Numbered from the stretch's first letter, positions 1-5,420 are shown. The stretch is DNA of 6,940 nucleotides from Pseudanabaena sp. CAN_BIN31 (GCA_026785865.1 JAJAZG010000191.1:1-6940); one strand, 5' to 3'. Numbers and translations: made by a program. The notes: a model not told the origin generated them from the letters alone.

Positions 1-2
1 AT

Positions 3-275
3 CTCAGTCCTCTGCATTGGGAAGGGGCGATCGCGAAACAAGTAAATGATTCCCGAACTATTGACGCAATTAACGAATTTATCAAACCCATTTTCCAGAA
101 AATGCCTGCGATCGCTTATGTTGGACTAGATGTTGCTTTGGACGATCGCGGTATTTACTGGCTGATTGAGGCGAATTCCCATCCAAATTTTGACATCTTT
201 ATTCGCGATAACGGTGAAGAAGCGATCGTCGGTCTTTTTGAAAAGATTTTAAACTATCTGAAAAATGCTAAGTAG
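3..275 (+). CDS. ATP-grasp-type protein, C-terminal 90 residues (partial)
   Basis: This is the 3' end of a gene that begins before the window; the open frame starts at base 3 and ends in TAG at 273-275. The visible end contains GLDVALDD, then WLIEANSHPNF. The acidic-x-Asn pattern in IEANSHPN matches the metal-binding Glu-x-Asn motif near the end of ATP-grasp domains, enzymes that join a carboxylate to an amine or thiol through an acyl-phosphate. The substrate cannot be told from this piece. Roughly 30 residues follow the motif (RDNGEEAIVGLFEKILNYL), consistent with a closing helix. The fold assignment rests on one motif and its context, so it is moderate; a D-Ala-D-Ala-ligase-like or YheC/D-like member are both possible. 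A strong palindromic hairpin begins 11 bases after the stop and probably ends the transcript. Confidence 0.62.
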   Translation, partial: LSPLHWEGAIAKQVNDSRTIDAINEFIKPIFQKMPAIAYVGLDVALDDRGIYWLIEANSHPNFDIFIRDNGEEAIVGLFEKILNYLKNAK

Positions 276-285
276 GTAAGCACAA

Positions 286-338
286 AAGCCCAAAAAGCTA
301 TAGCGCACGCGCAGCGTGCGCTACAGCTTTTTGGGCTT
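286..338. repeat. Long palindromic repeat, copy 1 (also likely terminator)
   Basis: A 25-bp inverted repeat with a 3-base loop (GCA at 311-313) runs from AAGCCC to GGGCTT, with one A/C mismatch on the plus strand (a G-U wobble if read from the minus strand). The 43-base core at 291-333 is the same as bases 686-728 except at three positions, so this is a dispersed repeat and not just a local hairpin. AAAAAGC...GCTTTTT at the stem gives a GC-rich inner stem followed by a T-run on both strands, so it can act as a bidirectional terminator for the ATP-grasp gene that stops at 275. A short outer pairing (GTAAG 276-280 with CTTAC 342-346) could extend it. Confidence 0.88.
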
Positions 339-357
339 CTACTTACATAGACAAATA

Positions 358-382
358 AAAAAGGGCGCTCAGCGCCCTTTTT
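358..382 (-). terminator. Rho-independent terminator of hli
   Basis: AAAAAGGGCGCT and AGCGCCCTTTTT form a perfect 12-bp inverted repeat around one central base, giving a GC-rich stem with a T-run on either strand. It lies about 20 bases beyond the hli stop codon, so it is best read as the hli terminator. It would also stop plus-strand read-through that passed the palindrome at 286-338. Confidence 0.85.
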
Positions 383-403
383 ACTTGATTGGTGTAACTA
401 AAA

Positions 404-550
404 TTACATCAAGCCGATTTGAGTAAGAATACCTTGTCCAGTGATAAATTCGGTTGCCAATCCAATGACGAAACCGAGCATTGCAAGACGACCGTTCCAA
501 GTTTCAGCGAAATTGTTAAAACCGAATTTAGGATCTGTAGAGTTTTCCAT
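404..550 (-). CDS. hli: High-light-inducible protein (one-helix CAB/ELIP/HLIP family), 48 aa
   Basis: A 48-residue protein beginning MENSTDPKFGFNNF. It contains ETWNGRLAMLGFVIGLATEF, the one-helix chlorophyll-binding signature ExxNxRxAM with Glu16, Asn19 and Arg21, followed by the hydrophobic helix (about residues 22-36). Length and sequence fit the small Hli/Scp proteins of cyanobacteria, which sit in the thylakoid membrane, pair through this helix, bind chlorophyll and carotenoid, and protect or help assemble photosystem II when light is excessive. The start is supported by AAGGAG (bases 560-565 on the complement) nine bases before the ATG. It is a single-gene unit: its own terminator follows at 358-382, and psaD upstream is separated by 364 bases. 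Hli genes are usually induced by high light through RpaB, but no clean RpaB site is visible here. Confidence 0.95.
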   Translation of the reverse strand: MENSTDPKFGFNNFAETWNGRLAMLGFVIGLATEFITGQGILTQIGLM

Positions 551-673
551 TGTAATAATCTCCTTGGGGTTCAACTGCTAACTAAAAGTTAAAAATCTTT
601 GACTCCCTTAATATTACTTCATATTCTCTAATACGCTATACCGCTAAAGATAGATTCAGCAAAGCTAGGTAGG

Positions 674-740
674 AAACCCAAAACTCAAAAAGCTGTAGCG
701 CACGCGCAGCAAGCGCTACAGCTTTTTGAGTTTTGGGTTT
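674..740. repeat. Long palindromic repeat, copy 2
   Basis: A 32-bp inverted repeat with loop GCA spans 67 bases, from AAACCC to GGGTTT, with only two mismatched pairs next to the loop. Its core at 686-728 matches 40 of 43 bases of the copy at 291-333. Compared with copy 1, both arms carry an extra seven bases (AAAACTC on the left, GAGTTTT on the right), which stay complementary. It lies between psaD, which already has its own terminator, and the hli promoter, so it is not obviously needed as a terminator. It is best described as a dispersed palindromic element. Confidence 0.88.
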
Positions 741-830
741 TATTACGCATATCTACTTATTAGAGTGATTATTAAAACTTATAGCTGTTATTGGTGAAAT
801 GACTTGCAAAGCAAGGCATAGCAATACAAA

Positions 831-861
831 AGACACCGTGATGGTTAGATCTTCGGTGTCT
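831..861 (-). terminator. Rho-independent terminator of psaD
   Basis: AGACACCG (831-838) pairs with CGGTGTCT (854-861) around a 15-base loop. Read on the minus strand, the stem is followed by TTTTGT. It lies about 54 bases past the psaD stop codon, so it fits as the psaD terminator. Confidence 0.75.
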
Positions 862-914
862 CTTGTAAAAAATAAAAAATAAATGAGAGCGATATTAACA
901 GCTAAAGCTATTAA

Positions 915-1409
915 TTAGACATCGTAAGTTTCCTTACCAGTAAACTTGACGCTTATAGGATTAGGATTGTCACCAATCTTGCGGCTGACGCTATTAACGG
1001 CAGCACGACCAGCATTCACCTTCTCAGGGAATACACCATCTAGAGGATGGAGATAAACTTGGTCGCCATTAGGGAATTCGCGCCAAATTTTGTAATTGGT
1101 GATCTTAAACTTTCGCAACTGTGTACCCAAAGCGAGGGCTTGCTCTTTCTTAGCTAAGTAAAGCAAGTTATCGCCACTGACCATAGTTGCAGCGCCACCT
1201 GTGGGCATTTCAAATACTTGTTCTTTGGGGCTGTTCCAAGAGATCAGGTACTTTTCTTCGGTGAAGGCTGAGTTGAGCAAACCACCTGTGCTACCGCCCC
1301 AGATCGGGGTTTTGCCCGTTGGTTTAGGTGCAGTAAAGGTCGCTACTACTTTCTCTTCTGGCGCTTTCTCTTCTGTTGGTTGTTCTTCTGTTGCTTGTTC
1401 TTCTGACAT
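915..1409 (-). CDS. psaD: Photosystem I reaction center subunit II (PsaD), with N-terminal repeat extension, 164 aa
   Basis: PsaD is the stromal-side extrinsic subunit of photosystem I that docks ferredoxin and helps hold PsaC in place. Family landmarks are clear: GGSTGGLL (38-45), EEKYLISW (51-58), QVFEMPTGGAATM (64-76), NLLYLAKKEQ (81-90), LGTQLRKFKITNYKI (94-108), HPLDGVFPEKVNAGR (121-135), IGDNPNP (145-151) and a closing GKETYDV. Cyanobacterial PsaD is usually about 140 residues; the extra length lies before residue 31. Residues 2-21 are four tandem five-residue units (SEEQA, TEEQP, TEEKA, PEEKV) rich in Glu. The start is supported by GGGAGA (complement of 1418-1423) eight bases before the ATG, and there is no ATG, GTG or TTG between the repeats and the conserved core. 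Transcribed alone, with a hairpin terminator at 831-861. Confidence 0.97.
   Translation of the reverse strand: MSEEQATEEQPTEEKAPEEKVVATFTAPKPTGKTPIWGGSTGGLLNSAFTEEKYLISWNSPKEQVFEMPTGGAATMVSGDNLLYLAKKEQALALGTQLRKFKITNYKIWREFPNGDQVYLHPLDGVFPEKVNAGRAAVNSVSRKIGDNPNPISVKFTGKETYDV
1347..1406 (-). repeat. Four 15-bp tandem repeats encoding the PsaD N-terminal extension
   Basis: Codons 2-21 of psaD form four successive 15-base units, each encoding x-Glu-Glu-(Gln/Lys)-x. The GAAGAA/GAAGAG core recurs every 15 bases, which points to expansion by slippage or unequal exchange. Confidence 0.8.
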
Positions 1410-1468
1410 TGAGATGTTCTCCCAAATTGCGTATATGCATTTGATATCAAGTGCAAAGATATCATTTC

Positions 1469-1505
1469 TATATACCCCTGCTTCAAGCTTACTTAACGTT
1501 ACTTT
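1469..1505 (-). promoter_or_regulatory. Candidate psaD promoter with HLR1-like direct repeat
   Basis: On the minus strand, TATATA (complement of 1469-1474) is a plausible minus-10 element that would give a leader of about 50 bases. Just upstream, the plus strand reads TTACTTA (1489-1495) and TTACTTT (1499-1505), two copies ten bases apart. This resembles the HLR1 element (two TTACA-type repeats spaced by ten) bound by the response regulator RpaB at photosystem I and hli genes, with T in place of A at the sixth base in both halves. The site overlaps the minus-35 region. Neither the minus-35 box nor the transcription start can be fixed from sequence alone. Confidence 0.35.
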
Positions 1506-1528
1506 ACGAAGCTTGACAAAACTTTTAG

Positions 1529-1559
1529 AGAAAACATCACGCGGAGCGTGATGTTTTCT
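1529..1559 (-). terminator. Hairpin terminator after the RuvX-like gene
   Basis: AGAAAACATCACGC and GCGTGATGTTTTCT form a perfect 14-bp stem with a three-base loop (GGA on the plus strand), four bases beyond the stop codon of the RuvX-like gene. The T-tract is interrupted on both strands (TTTTCT), so it is a slightly unusual but convincing terminator. It also separates that gene from the psaD promoter. Confidence 0.8.
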
Positions 1560-1562
1560 TGT

Positions 1563-1964
1563 TTAAGAGCTAATTAATCGGCTGAGATATCTCTCGATTA
1601 AGATCGCGGCTACGATATCGTCAATGGGGCGATTGGGCGATCGCATTCCGCGTGGCACTAATTTCATTAAACCTTTAGCTGGATAAATCTCCCAAAACCT
1701 TTGACGCGCCTGTTCGCTGCTAAAACGCTCGTCTACGGTGATGATCCGTAAATCTGGGAATGTGGATTGTAGTTCTGCTTTCCATTGCTTAGAAGCAGTT
1801 TGATCACCCATCACCATCAATGAAATCGGATATGTGTTTAATAAATTACCAACTTGGGCGATCGCCTCAGCACTGGGTATCACCGCCTGAAAATGCAGCT
1901 TACGATCTAAGCCCATGACAGCGACACCACATTTTTGTTTTCCTGGATCGAAACCTAGCAGCAC
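1563..1964 (-). CDS. RuvX/YqgF-like RNase H-fold nuclease family protein (cyanobacterial type), 133 aa
   Basis: The protein opens with LLGFDPGKQKCGVAV, the first strand of an RNase H/RuvC-like fold with acidic Asp6. It continues with VMGDQTASKQW (51-61), VDERFSSEQARQRFWE (77-92) and RPIDDIVAAILIERYL (112-127). Acidic residues at 6, 78-79 and 115-116 match the three catalytic positions of the YqgF/RuvX family, known for pre-16S rRNA end processing and first proposed as a Holliday-junction resolvase. The canonical RuvX GLP...DG region is replaced by GDQT, so this looks like the separate cyanobacterial relative, not RuvX itself; its substrate is unproven. The start is GTG (complement of 1962-1964), preceded by AGGA with a six-base spacer; no in-frame ATG lies upstream. 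It has its own downstream hairpin. Confidence 0.8.
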   Translation of the reverse strand: MLLGFDPGKQKCGVAVMGLDRKLHFQAVIPSAEAIAQVGNLLNTYPISLMVMGDQTASKQWKAELQSTFPDLRIITVDERFSSEQARQRFWEIYPAKGLMKLVPRGMRSPNRPIDDIVAAILIERYLSRLISS

Positions 1965-2019
1965 AGATATTCCTGAATTAGTGATTGATGACTTTGCTGG
2001 TTACGATTATATAGCTGTC

Positions 2020-2068
2020 ACCCAAAAAGCGTGAGACGGCGCTAAGTGCTGTTTCACGCTTTTTGGGT
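2020..2068. terminator. Palindromic bidirectional terminator overlapping the hydrolase stop
   Basis: ACCCAAAAAGC and GCTTTTTGGGT form the outer part of a 23-bp hairpin with a TAA loop (2042-2045 region). Three of the inner pairs are G-U wobbles on the plus strand and A/C mismatches on the minus strand. On the plus strand the stem runs into six T (2068-2073); on the minus strand the inner stem GCGTGA...TCACGC runs into five T. It can therefore end minus-strand hydrolase transcripts and block antisense ones. The hydrolase stop codon (complement of 2054-2056) lies inside the right arm. The CCCAAAAAGC/GCTTTTTGGG ends are shared with the repeat at 286-338. Confidence 0.78.
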
Positions 2069-2932
2069 TTTTTGGATAAATTTGTTAAGTCCAGCGCGAT
2101 AGGTTTCTAGGGAATCCAGAAAACCGCCATTATGATCGCCGCGTAGTTTGACTAATTTTTTGGGCTGATTGGCTGCTTGAAAATTGCGATCGCCATGGTT
2201 GAAAGGAATGATTTCATCATCGGTGCTATGAATAATTAGAACAGGGATTTTGATGGTGGGTAAGCGATCGATGGAGTTATAAGAAAATCGCGACAGCCAT
2301 CGGATTGGCAAAAATGGGTAAAGCTCAGATGCGCGATCGCTAATTGAGGTAAAGGTTGAGGCAAGAATTAGACCACCTGCGGTATTTTGCAGATCCTGCA
2401 GCGAGGTCGTTTGCGCGATGTAGGATGCGATCGCGCCGCCTAGGGATTCACCATAAATAATGATTTTTTGAGGTGGGATTTGTTTTTCTTGGGTGAGGTA
2501 TTGCCAAGCAGCTTCGACATCGCTATAGGTTCCTGATTCTGTAGGGCTACCTTCACTTTTGCCATAGCCGCGATAGTCAAACAGGAAAGTAGCAAGTCCT
2601 AATTCTTTAAAAATTGGCAAATAACTAACCCGATTGCTAATATTGCCGCCATTACCGTGACAGAACAAAATCACACCTTTACCAATGCGATCGTTATCTT
2701 TAGCTGGCACAAACCAAGCGGTTAAATTAACATTGTCTTTAGTTTTAATCTGAACATTTGTAAACTTTATACCCACGGTTTCAGGTGTTTCTATAACATC
2801 TTTACTAGGCATATATACTAGGTTTGACTGCCCGATATATAACGTGATCGCTAAGCCAATATAGGCAAAGAAAAGAATGCGAATAACAGGCAGTAAAAAC
2901 TTATAAAATATCGATTGCAAAATTGGTGTCAT
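2054..2932 (-). CDS. Membrane-anchored alpha/beta-hydrolase (Bem46/S33-like), 292 aa
   Basis: A serine hydrolase of the alpha/beta fold. One hydrophobic segment at about residues 12-33 should anchor it to a membrane, with the catalytic domain following. HGNGG (92-96) is the oxyanion-hole loop, RGYGKSEG (121-128) is the usual strand-4 turn, and GESLGG (161-166) is the nucleophile elbow with Ser163. Asp238 or Asp239 in HSTDDEIIP and His267 in GDHNGG complete the triad. Length and motif order match the Bem46-like/ABHD13-type families; members are esterases, peptidases or acyltransferases, and the substrate cannot be predicted. The ATG abuts the trpC stop codon with no gap and no Shine-Dalgarno sequence, so its translation probably depends on ribosomes finishing trpC. 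Its last codons and TGA lie inside the palindrome at 2020-2068. Confidence 0.9.
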   Translation of the reverse strand: MTPILQSIFYKFLLPVIRILFFAYIGLAITLYIGQSNLVYMPSKDVIETPETVGIKFTNVQIKTKDNVNLTAWFVPAKDNDRIGKGVILFCHGNGGNISNRVSYLPIFKELGLATFLFDYRGYGKSEGSPTESGTYSDVEAAWQYLTQEKQIPPQKIIIYGESLGGAIASYIAQTTSLQDLQNTAGGLILASTFTSISDRASELYPFLPIRWLSRFSYNSIDRLPTIKIPVLIIHSTDDEIIPFNHGDRNFQAANQPKKLVKLRGDHNGGFLDSLETYRAGLNKFIQKTQKA

Positions 2933-3802
2933 TTAATTTTTTAGTAAATTTTTGACCGCTTCTTCAATATTTTGCTGTTTAATTAACGACTCTCCAACTA
3001 ATACAGCGATCGCGCCGCAATTTTGTACGAAATCTAAATCTTCACGGGTGTAGATCCCAGATTCACTTACCCAGAGGTATTTGTCTCTCGTTGCTGAATC
3101 TAGTTTATCCATCAAAATTTTAGTTTGTGCCAAATCCACTACAAAAGTTTCTAAATTACGGTTATTGATGCCAATTAATCGCACATCAGGAATCTGTAAT
3201 ACGCGATCTAGCTCTGCTTGAGTATGTACTTCGATTAGAGCAGTCATGCCTAGCTGATGGATTAACGCTTGAAATTCGGTTAATTCTGCATCGGTGAGAA
3301 TTGCGGCAATTAATAAAACGGCATCTGCGCCGTGCGATCGCCCTAAATAAATTTGATAAGGATCGATGATAAATTCTTTGCACAGTAGCGGTAAATCAAT
3401 GGCTTGGCGGACTAATTGCAAATTCTCAAAACTGCCTTGAAAAAATTGTGCGTCAGTTAATATCGAGAGACAACTTGCGCCGCCGCGTTCGTAGGCGATC
3501 GCGATCGCTACAGGATCGAAATCTTCACGAAATACGCCTTTACTGGGAGATGCTTTTTTGACTTCGGCAATTAGGGCGGGCTTAAGACGAGAATTTTGTA
3601 AGCTACTGTAGAAATCTCGTGGCGGCTGGATCTGATTAATTTTGGCTTTGACCGATTCTAGCGACGCATTCGCATACATCTGAGCAACTTCGCGTTCCTT
3701 ATGCCAGACGATTTTTTCTAAAATATTTTGCGGTGGATCATTTGGGGCAGCGATCGCATAGCCTTTATTGCTAGCGGTCTCAGATTGGCGGCGTACTTGC
3801 AT
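2933..3802 (-). CDS. trpC: Indole-3-glycerol-phosphate synthase (TrpC), 289 aa
   Basis: TrpC closes the indole ring of tryptophan, converting 1-(2-carboxyphenylamino)-1-deoxyribulose-5-phosphate to indole-3-glycerol phosphate with loss of CO2. The (beta/alpha)8-barrel motifs run in order: ALIAEVKKASPSKG (76-89, with Glu80, Lys82 and Ser86), LCKEFIIDPYQI (140-151, Lys142 as the general acid), ADAVLLIAAIL (159-169), LIEVHTQAELDR (189-200, Glu191), IGINNRNLETF (210-220), VSESGI (245-250) and VLVGESL (267-273, phosphate loop). All catalytic residues are present. About 60 residues precede the barrel; the opening MQVRR and the NILEKIVWHKE block at 26-36 are typical of cyanobacterial TrpC, which supports this start despite a poor ribosome-binding site. 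It is single-function, not fused to TrpF, and is followed directly by the hydrolase gene. Confidence 0.97.
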   Translation of the reverse strand: MQVRRQSETASNKGYAIAAPNDPPQNILEKIVWHKEREVAQMYANASLESVKAKINQIQPPRDFYSSLQNSRLKPALIAEVKKASPSKGVFREDFDPVAIAIAYERGGASCLSILTDAQFFQGSFENLQLVRQAIDLPLLCKEFIIDPYQIYLGRSHGADAVLLIAAILTDAELTEFQALIHQLGMTALIEVHTQAELDRVLQIPDVRLIGINNRNLETFVVDLAQTKILMDKLDSATRDKYLWVSESGIYTREDLDFVQNCGAIAVLVGESLIKQQNIEEAVKNLLKN

Positions 3803-3858
3803 TGATAAAAAGAATTTTGATCATAAAAGGTGTGGCTTTTAGCATAGAGCAATTTATC

Positions 3859-3883
3859 AAAAAGCAACCTTAGGCGGCTTTTT
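3859..3883 (-). promoter_or_regulatory. Terminator-like hairpin in the trpC leader
   Basis: AAAAAGC (3859-3865) pairs with GCTTTTT (3877-3883), with an inner CC/GG pairing around TTA and a small internal loop. On the minus strand it ends in a T-run, so it looks like a small terminator. No gene lies upstream that would need one, because trpC and the lipoprotein gene diverge here. If the promoter predicted at 3892-3920 is right, the hairpin forms at the very 5' end of the trpC transcript. A stabilising or pausing role is possible but unproven. Confidence 0.4.
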
Positions 3884-3891
3884 CGTAAATT

Positions 3892-3920
3892 ATTTTATAA
3901 ACTATAAGTTTTCTTTACAA
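3892..3920 (-). promoter_or_regulatory. Candidate trpC promoter
   Basis: On the minus strand, TTGTAA (complement of 3915-3920) and TAAAAT (complement of 3892-3897) are 17 bases apart, a good sigma70-type arrangement. The minus-35 box lies within the palindrome CTTTAC-AA-GTAAAG (3913-3926), a possible operator. The predicted transcription start is near 3885. Confidence 0.4.
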
Positions 3921-3978
3921 GTAAAGCGCTCATTTTTCGGTATATTTGCCTTTGTAATGTGAGTTGAGCATAGTTTTT

Positions 3979-5379
3979 ATGAGCGCGATCGCAAACTCTA
4001 ACCAACCCGAAGATCAGCCAAAGTCTTCGCGAGTTCAAGCCTATTGGCAAAATATTAATTGGAAAAAGTTAGCCAGTCTGGTGACGGCGATCGCCTTGTG
4101 CTTTTACCTCACGGCTTGCGGTGACAATAGCAAATCAACGAATAAAGCATCTGTAGATGTTGCAACTGCCAACATCGTCGAAGTTTCGCCACCGACAGAA
4201 ATTCAACGCCTCAGCCGACTCCTAGACCAATACGAACCCAAAGTTAATATCGTTAGCCCCAAAGCCGATGAAGTGCTAAACGATAGCCAAGTGGCGGTGA
4301 AGCTTGATGTCAAAAATTTGCCAATTTTCAAAAATGCTGATTTTGGTTTAGGGCCGCATATCCATGTGACTTTGGATAATCAGGAATATAAACCCCTATA
4401 CGATCTCAATCAAACTGCAACTTTTGACCACCTCAGCGCAGGAACCCACACAATCCGCGCCTTTGCCTCCCGCCCTTGGCACGAAAGCTTTAAAAATCAA
4501 GACGCATATGCACAGGTAACTTTCCATGTCTTGACGAAGACTGGCGAAAATACTCCTGAAGCCAAAACACCTTTGCTCACCTATAGCCGTCCTGTGGGAG
4601 CCTATGGTGCAGAACCAATTCTGCTCGATTTTTATCTCCAAAATGCGCCTTTGCATTTGCTGGATAAAGATGATGAGGCGATCGAAGATTGGCAAGTTCG
4701 TGCCACGGTGGATGGACAAAGTTTCACTTTCGATCGCTGGGAGCCAATTTATCTCAAAGGCTTTAAAGCTGGGCAAAACTGGGTAAAATTAGAATTGCTA
4801 GAACCAGATGGTGATGCGATCGCCAATGTATTTAATAGCACTGCTCACCTGATTAACTATCAGCCCAATGGCACTGATACCCTAGCGCGTCTAGTCCGTG
4901 GTGAAAAGATTGCCAATATTGAGGCGATCGTTAATCCTGATTATGTCCCACCTGCTCCTGAAGTTATCCCTGCGCCTGTGGAGTCAGTTGCCCCTAGCGT
5001 AAATCAGTCTGATGCAAAGCAAATCGAAACTCCTAAGACTGAAGTTGCTAGCCCCGCATCTACTCCAGTAACTAAACCCAAAAAACAAGCTAAGCCCACC
5101 GATAAAGACACTAAAGCTACAAATGTAATTCCAGTTCCTGTTGCTCCTGTCGCGCCAATTATTACAAAACTATCACCTGTGACCAAACCCGCCAAGGTTG
5201 CACCGATTAAAGTAAAAGTCGCTCCTGTAGAATCCATCAAGGTTTCACCAGTTCCAACTAAAGCAATAGAAACAGAAACTAAGCCTGAATCTAAAGCTAC
5301 AGACAGTCCTCCACCATTAACGAATTTGTCTACAACTACATCAACACCAATCAAAGTGTTAAGTCAAAGTGTTAAGTGA
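3979..5379 (+). CDS. Predicted lipoprotein with two beta-rich domains and a long disordered tail, 466 aa
   Basis: I recognise this as a conserved-looking cyanobacterial protein of unknown function. After a 30-residue N-terminal stretch ending in Lys-Lys comes a hydrophobic segment (31-46) and the lipobox LTAC with Cys47, so it should be lipid-anchored after signal peptidase II cleavage. Two beta-rich, immunoglobulin-like segments follow: about 87-187, with VSPKADEVL, GPHIHVTLDN and LSAGTHTIRAFASRPWHES; and about 197-296, with YSRPVGAYGAEPILLDFYL and LKGFKAGQNWVKLELL. From about residue 322 to the end the sequence is low-complexity, rich in Pro, Val, Lys, Thr and Ala, as in periplasm- or wall-spanning linkers. 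I chose the ATG at 3979; an in-frame TTG at 3964 would add five residues. Neither has a clear ribosome-binding site. The end of the gene is altered by a 13-bp duplication. Confidence 0.85.
   Translation: MSAIANSNQPEDQPKSSRVQAYWQNINWKKLASLVTAIALCFYLTACGDNSKSTNKASVDVATANIVEVSPPTEIQRLSRLLDQYEPKVNIVSPKADEVLNDSQVAVKLDVKNLPIFKNADFGLGPHIHVTLDNQEYKPLYDLNQTATFDHLSAGTHTIRAFASRPWHESFKNQDAYAQVTFHVLTKTGENTPEAKTPLLTYSRPVGAYGAEPILLDFYLQNAPLHLLDKDDEAIEDWQVRATVDGQSFTFDRWEPIYLKGFKAGQNWVKLELLEPDGDAIANVFNSTAHLINYQPNGTDTLARLVRGEKIANIEAIVNPDYVPPAPEVIPAPVESVAPSVNQSDAKQIETPKTEVASPASTPVTKPKKQAKPTDKDTKATNVIPVPVAPVAPIITKLSPVTKPAKVAPIKVKVAPVESIKVSPVPTKAIETETKPESKATDSPPPLTNLSTTTSTPIKVLSQSVK
5351..5376 (+). repeat. 13-bp perfect tandem duplication at the end of the lipoprotein gene
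   Basis: TCAAAGTGTTAAG occurs at 5351-5363 and again at 5364-5376, directly before the stop codon. Thirteen is not a multiple of three, so the second copy changes the reading frame and brings in the present stop. Confidence 0.92.
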
Positions 5380-5380
5380 C

Positions 5381-5420
5381 GATTCCCAACGCTGACGCTT
5401 AGGCTTACAGCGCGGGATTC
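5381..5420. repeat. Imperfect inverted repeat resembling an IS200/IS605-type end
   Basis: GATTCCCAACGCTG (5381-5394) pairs imperfectly with CAGCGCGGGATTC (5408-5420). Read on the minus strand, ACTGAGAATCCCGCGC then a loop and GGGAATCGTCA has the look of the hairpin at the right end of IS200/IS605 (tnpB) elements, from memory of such ends. It begins two bases after the lipoprotein stop and could also help end that transcript, though it lacks a T-run. Confidence 0.35.

Larger units (their letters stand above)
551..914. other. Intergenic region between hli and psaD
   Basis: No credible gene is present. Reading from the right, it holds the psaD terminator (831-861), an unexplained AT-rich stretch (741-830) with a small CTTGC-AAA-GCAAG hairpin, the second copy of the palindromic repeat (674-740), and the hli leader. 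A possible hli minus-10 element, TAATAT, lies on the complement of 611-616, but no good minus-35 partner is visible. Confidence 0.6.

Noticed and set aside
608..625. TTAATATT and TTCATATT, ten bases apart, as an HLR1 site for hli
   Set aside because: The spacing fits, but the TTAC core of HLR1 is missing in both halves, so AT-richness explains it as well.
286..740. CRISPR array
   Set aside because: Only two palindromic units, about 335 bases apart with the hli gene between them; no regular spacers and no cas genes.
1201..1551. Plus-strand open frame of 116 codons across the psaD 5' region
   Set aside because: It lies antisense to the strongly conserved PsaD coding sequence, its product is Ser-rich without a recognisable domain, and it runs through the psaD promoter and a terminator hairpin.
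3895..3933. Twelve-codon minus-strand frame upstream of trpC as a Trp leader peptide
   Set aside because: It contains no Trp codons and lies mostly upstream of, or within, the predicted trpC promoter.
3964..3978. TTG at 3964 as the lipoprotein start
   Set aside because: An ATG follows five codons later, the signal segment is complete without the extra residues, and no ribosome-binding site favours TTG.
5004..5354. Minus-strand open frame of 116 codons opposite the lipoprotein tail
   Set aside because: It is the mirror of the low-complexity Pro/Val/Thr/Lys region, which produces a long Gly/Val/Thr-rich shadow frame; no ribosome-binding site or domain.
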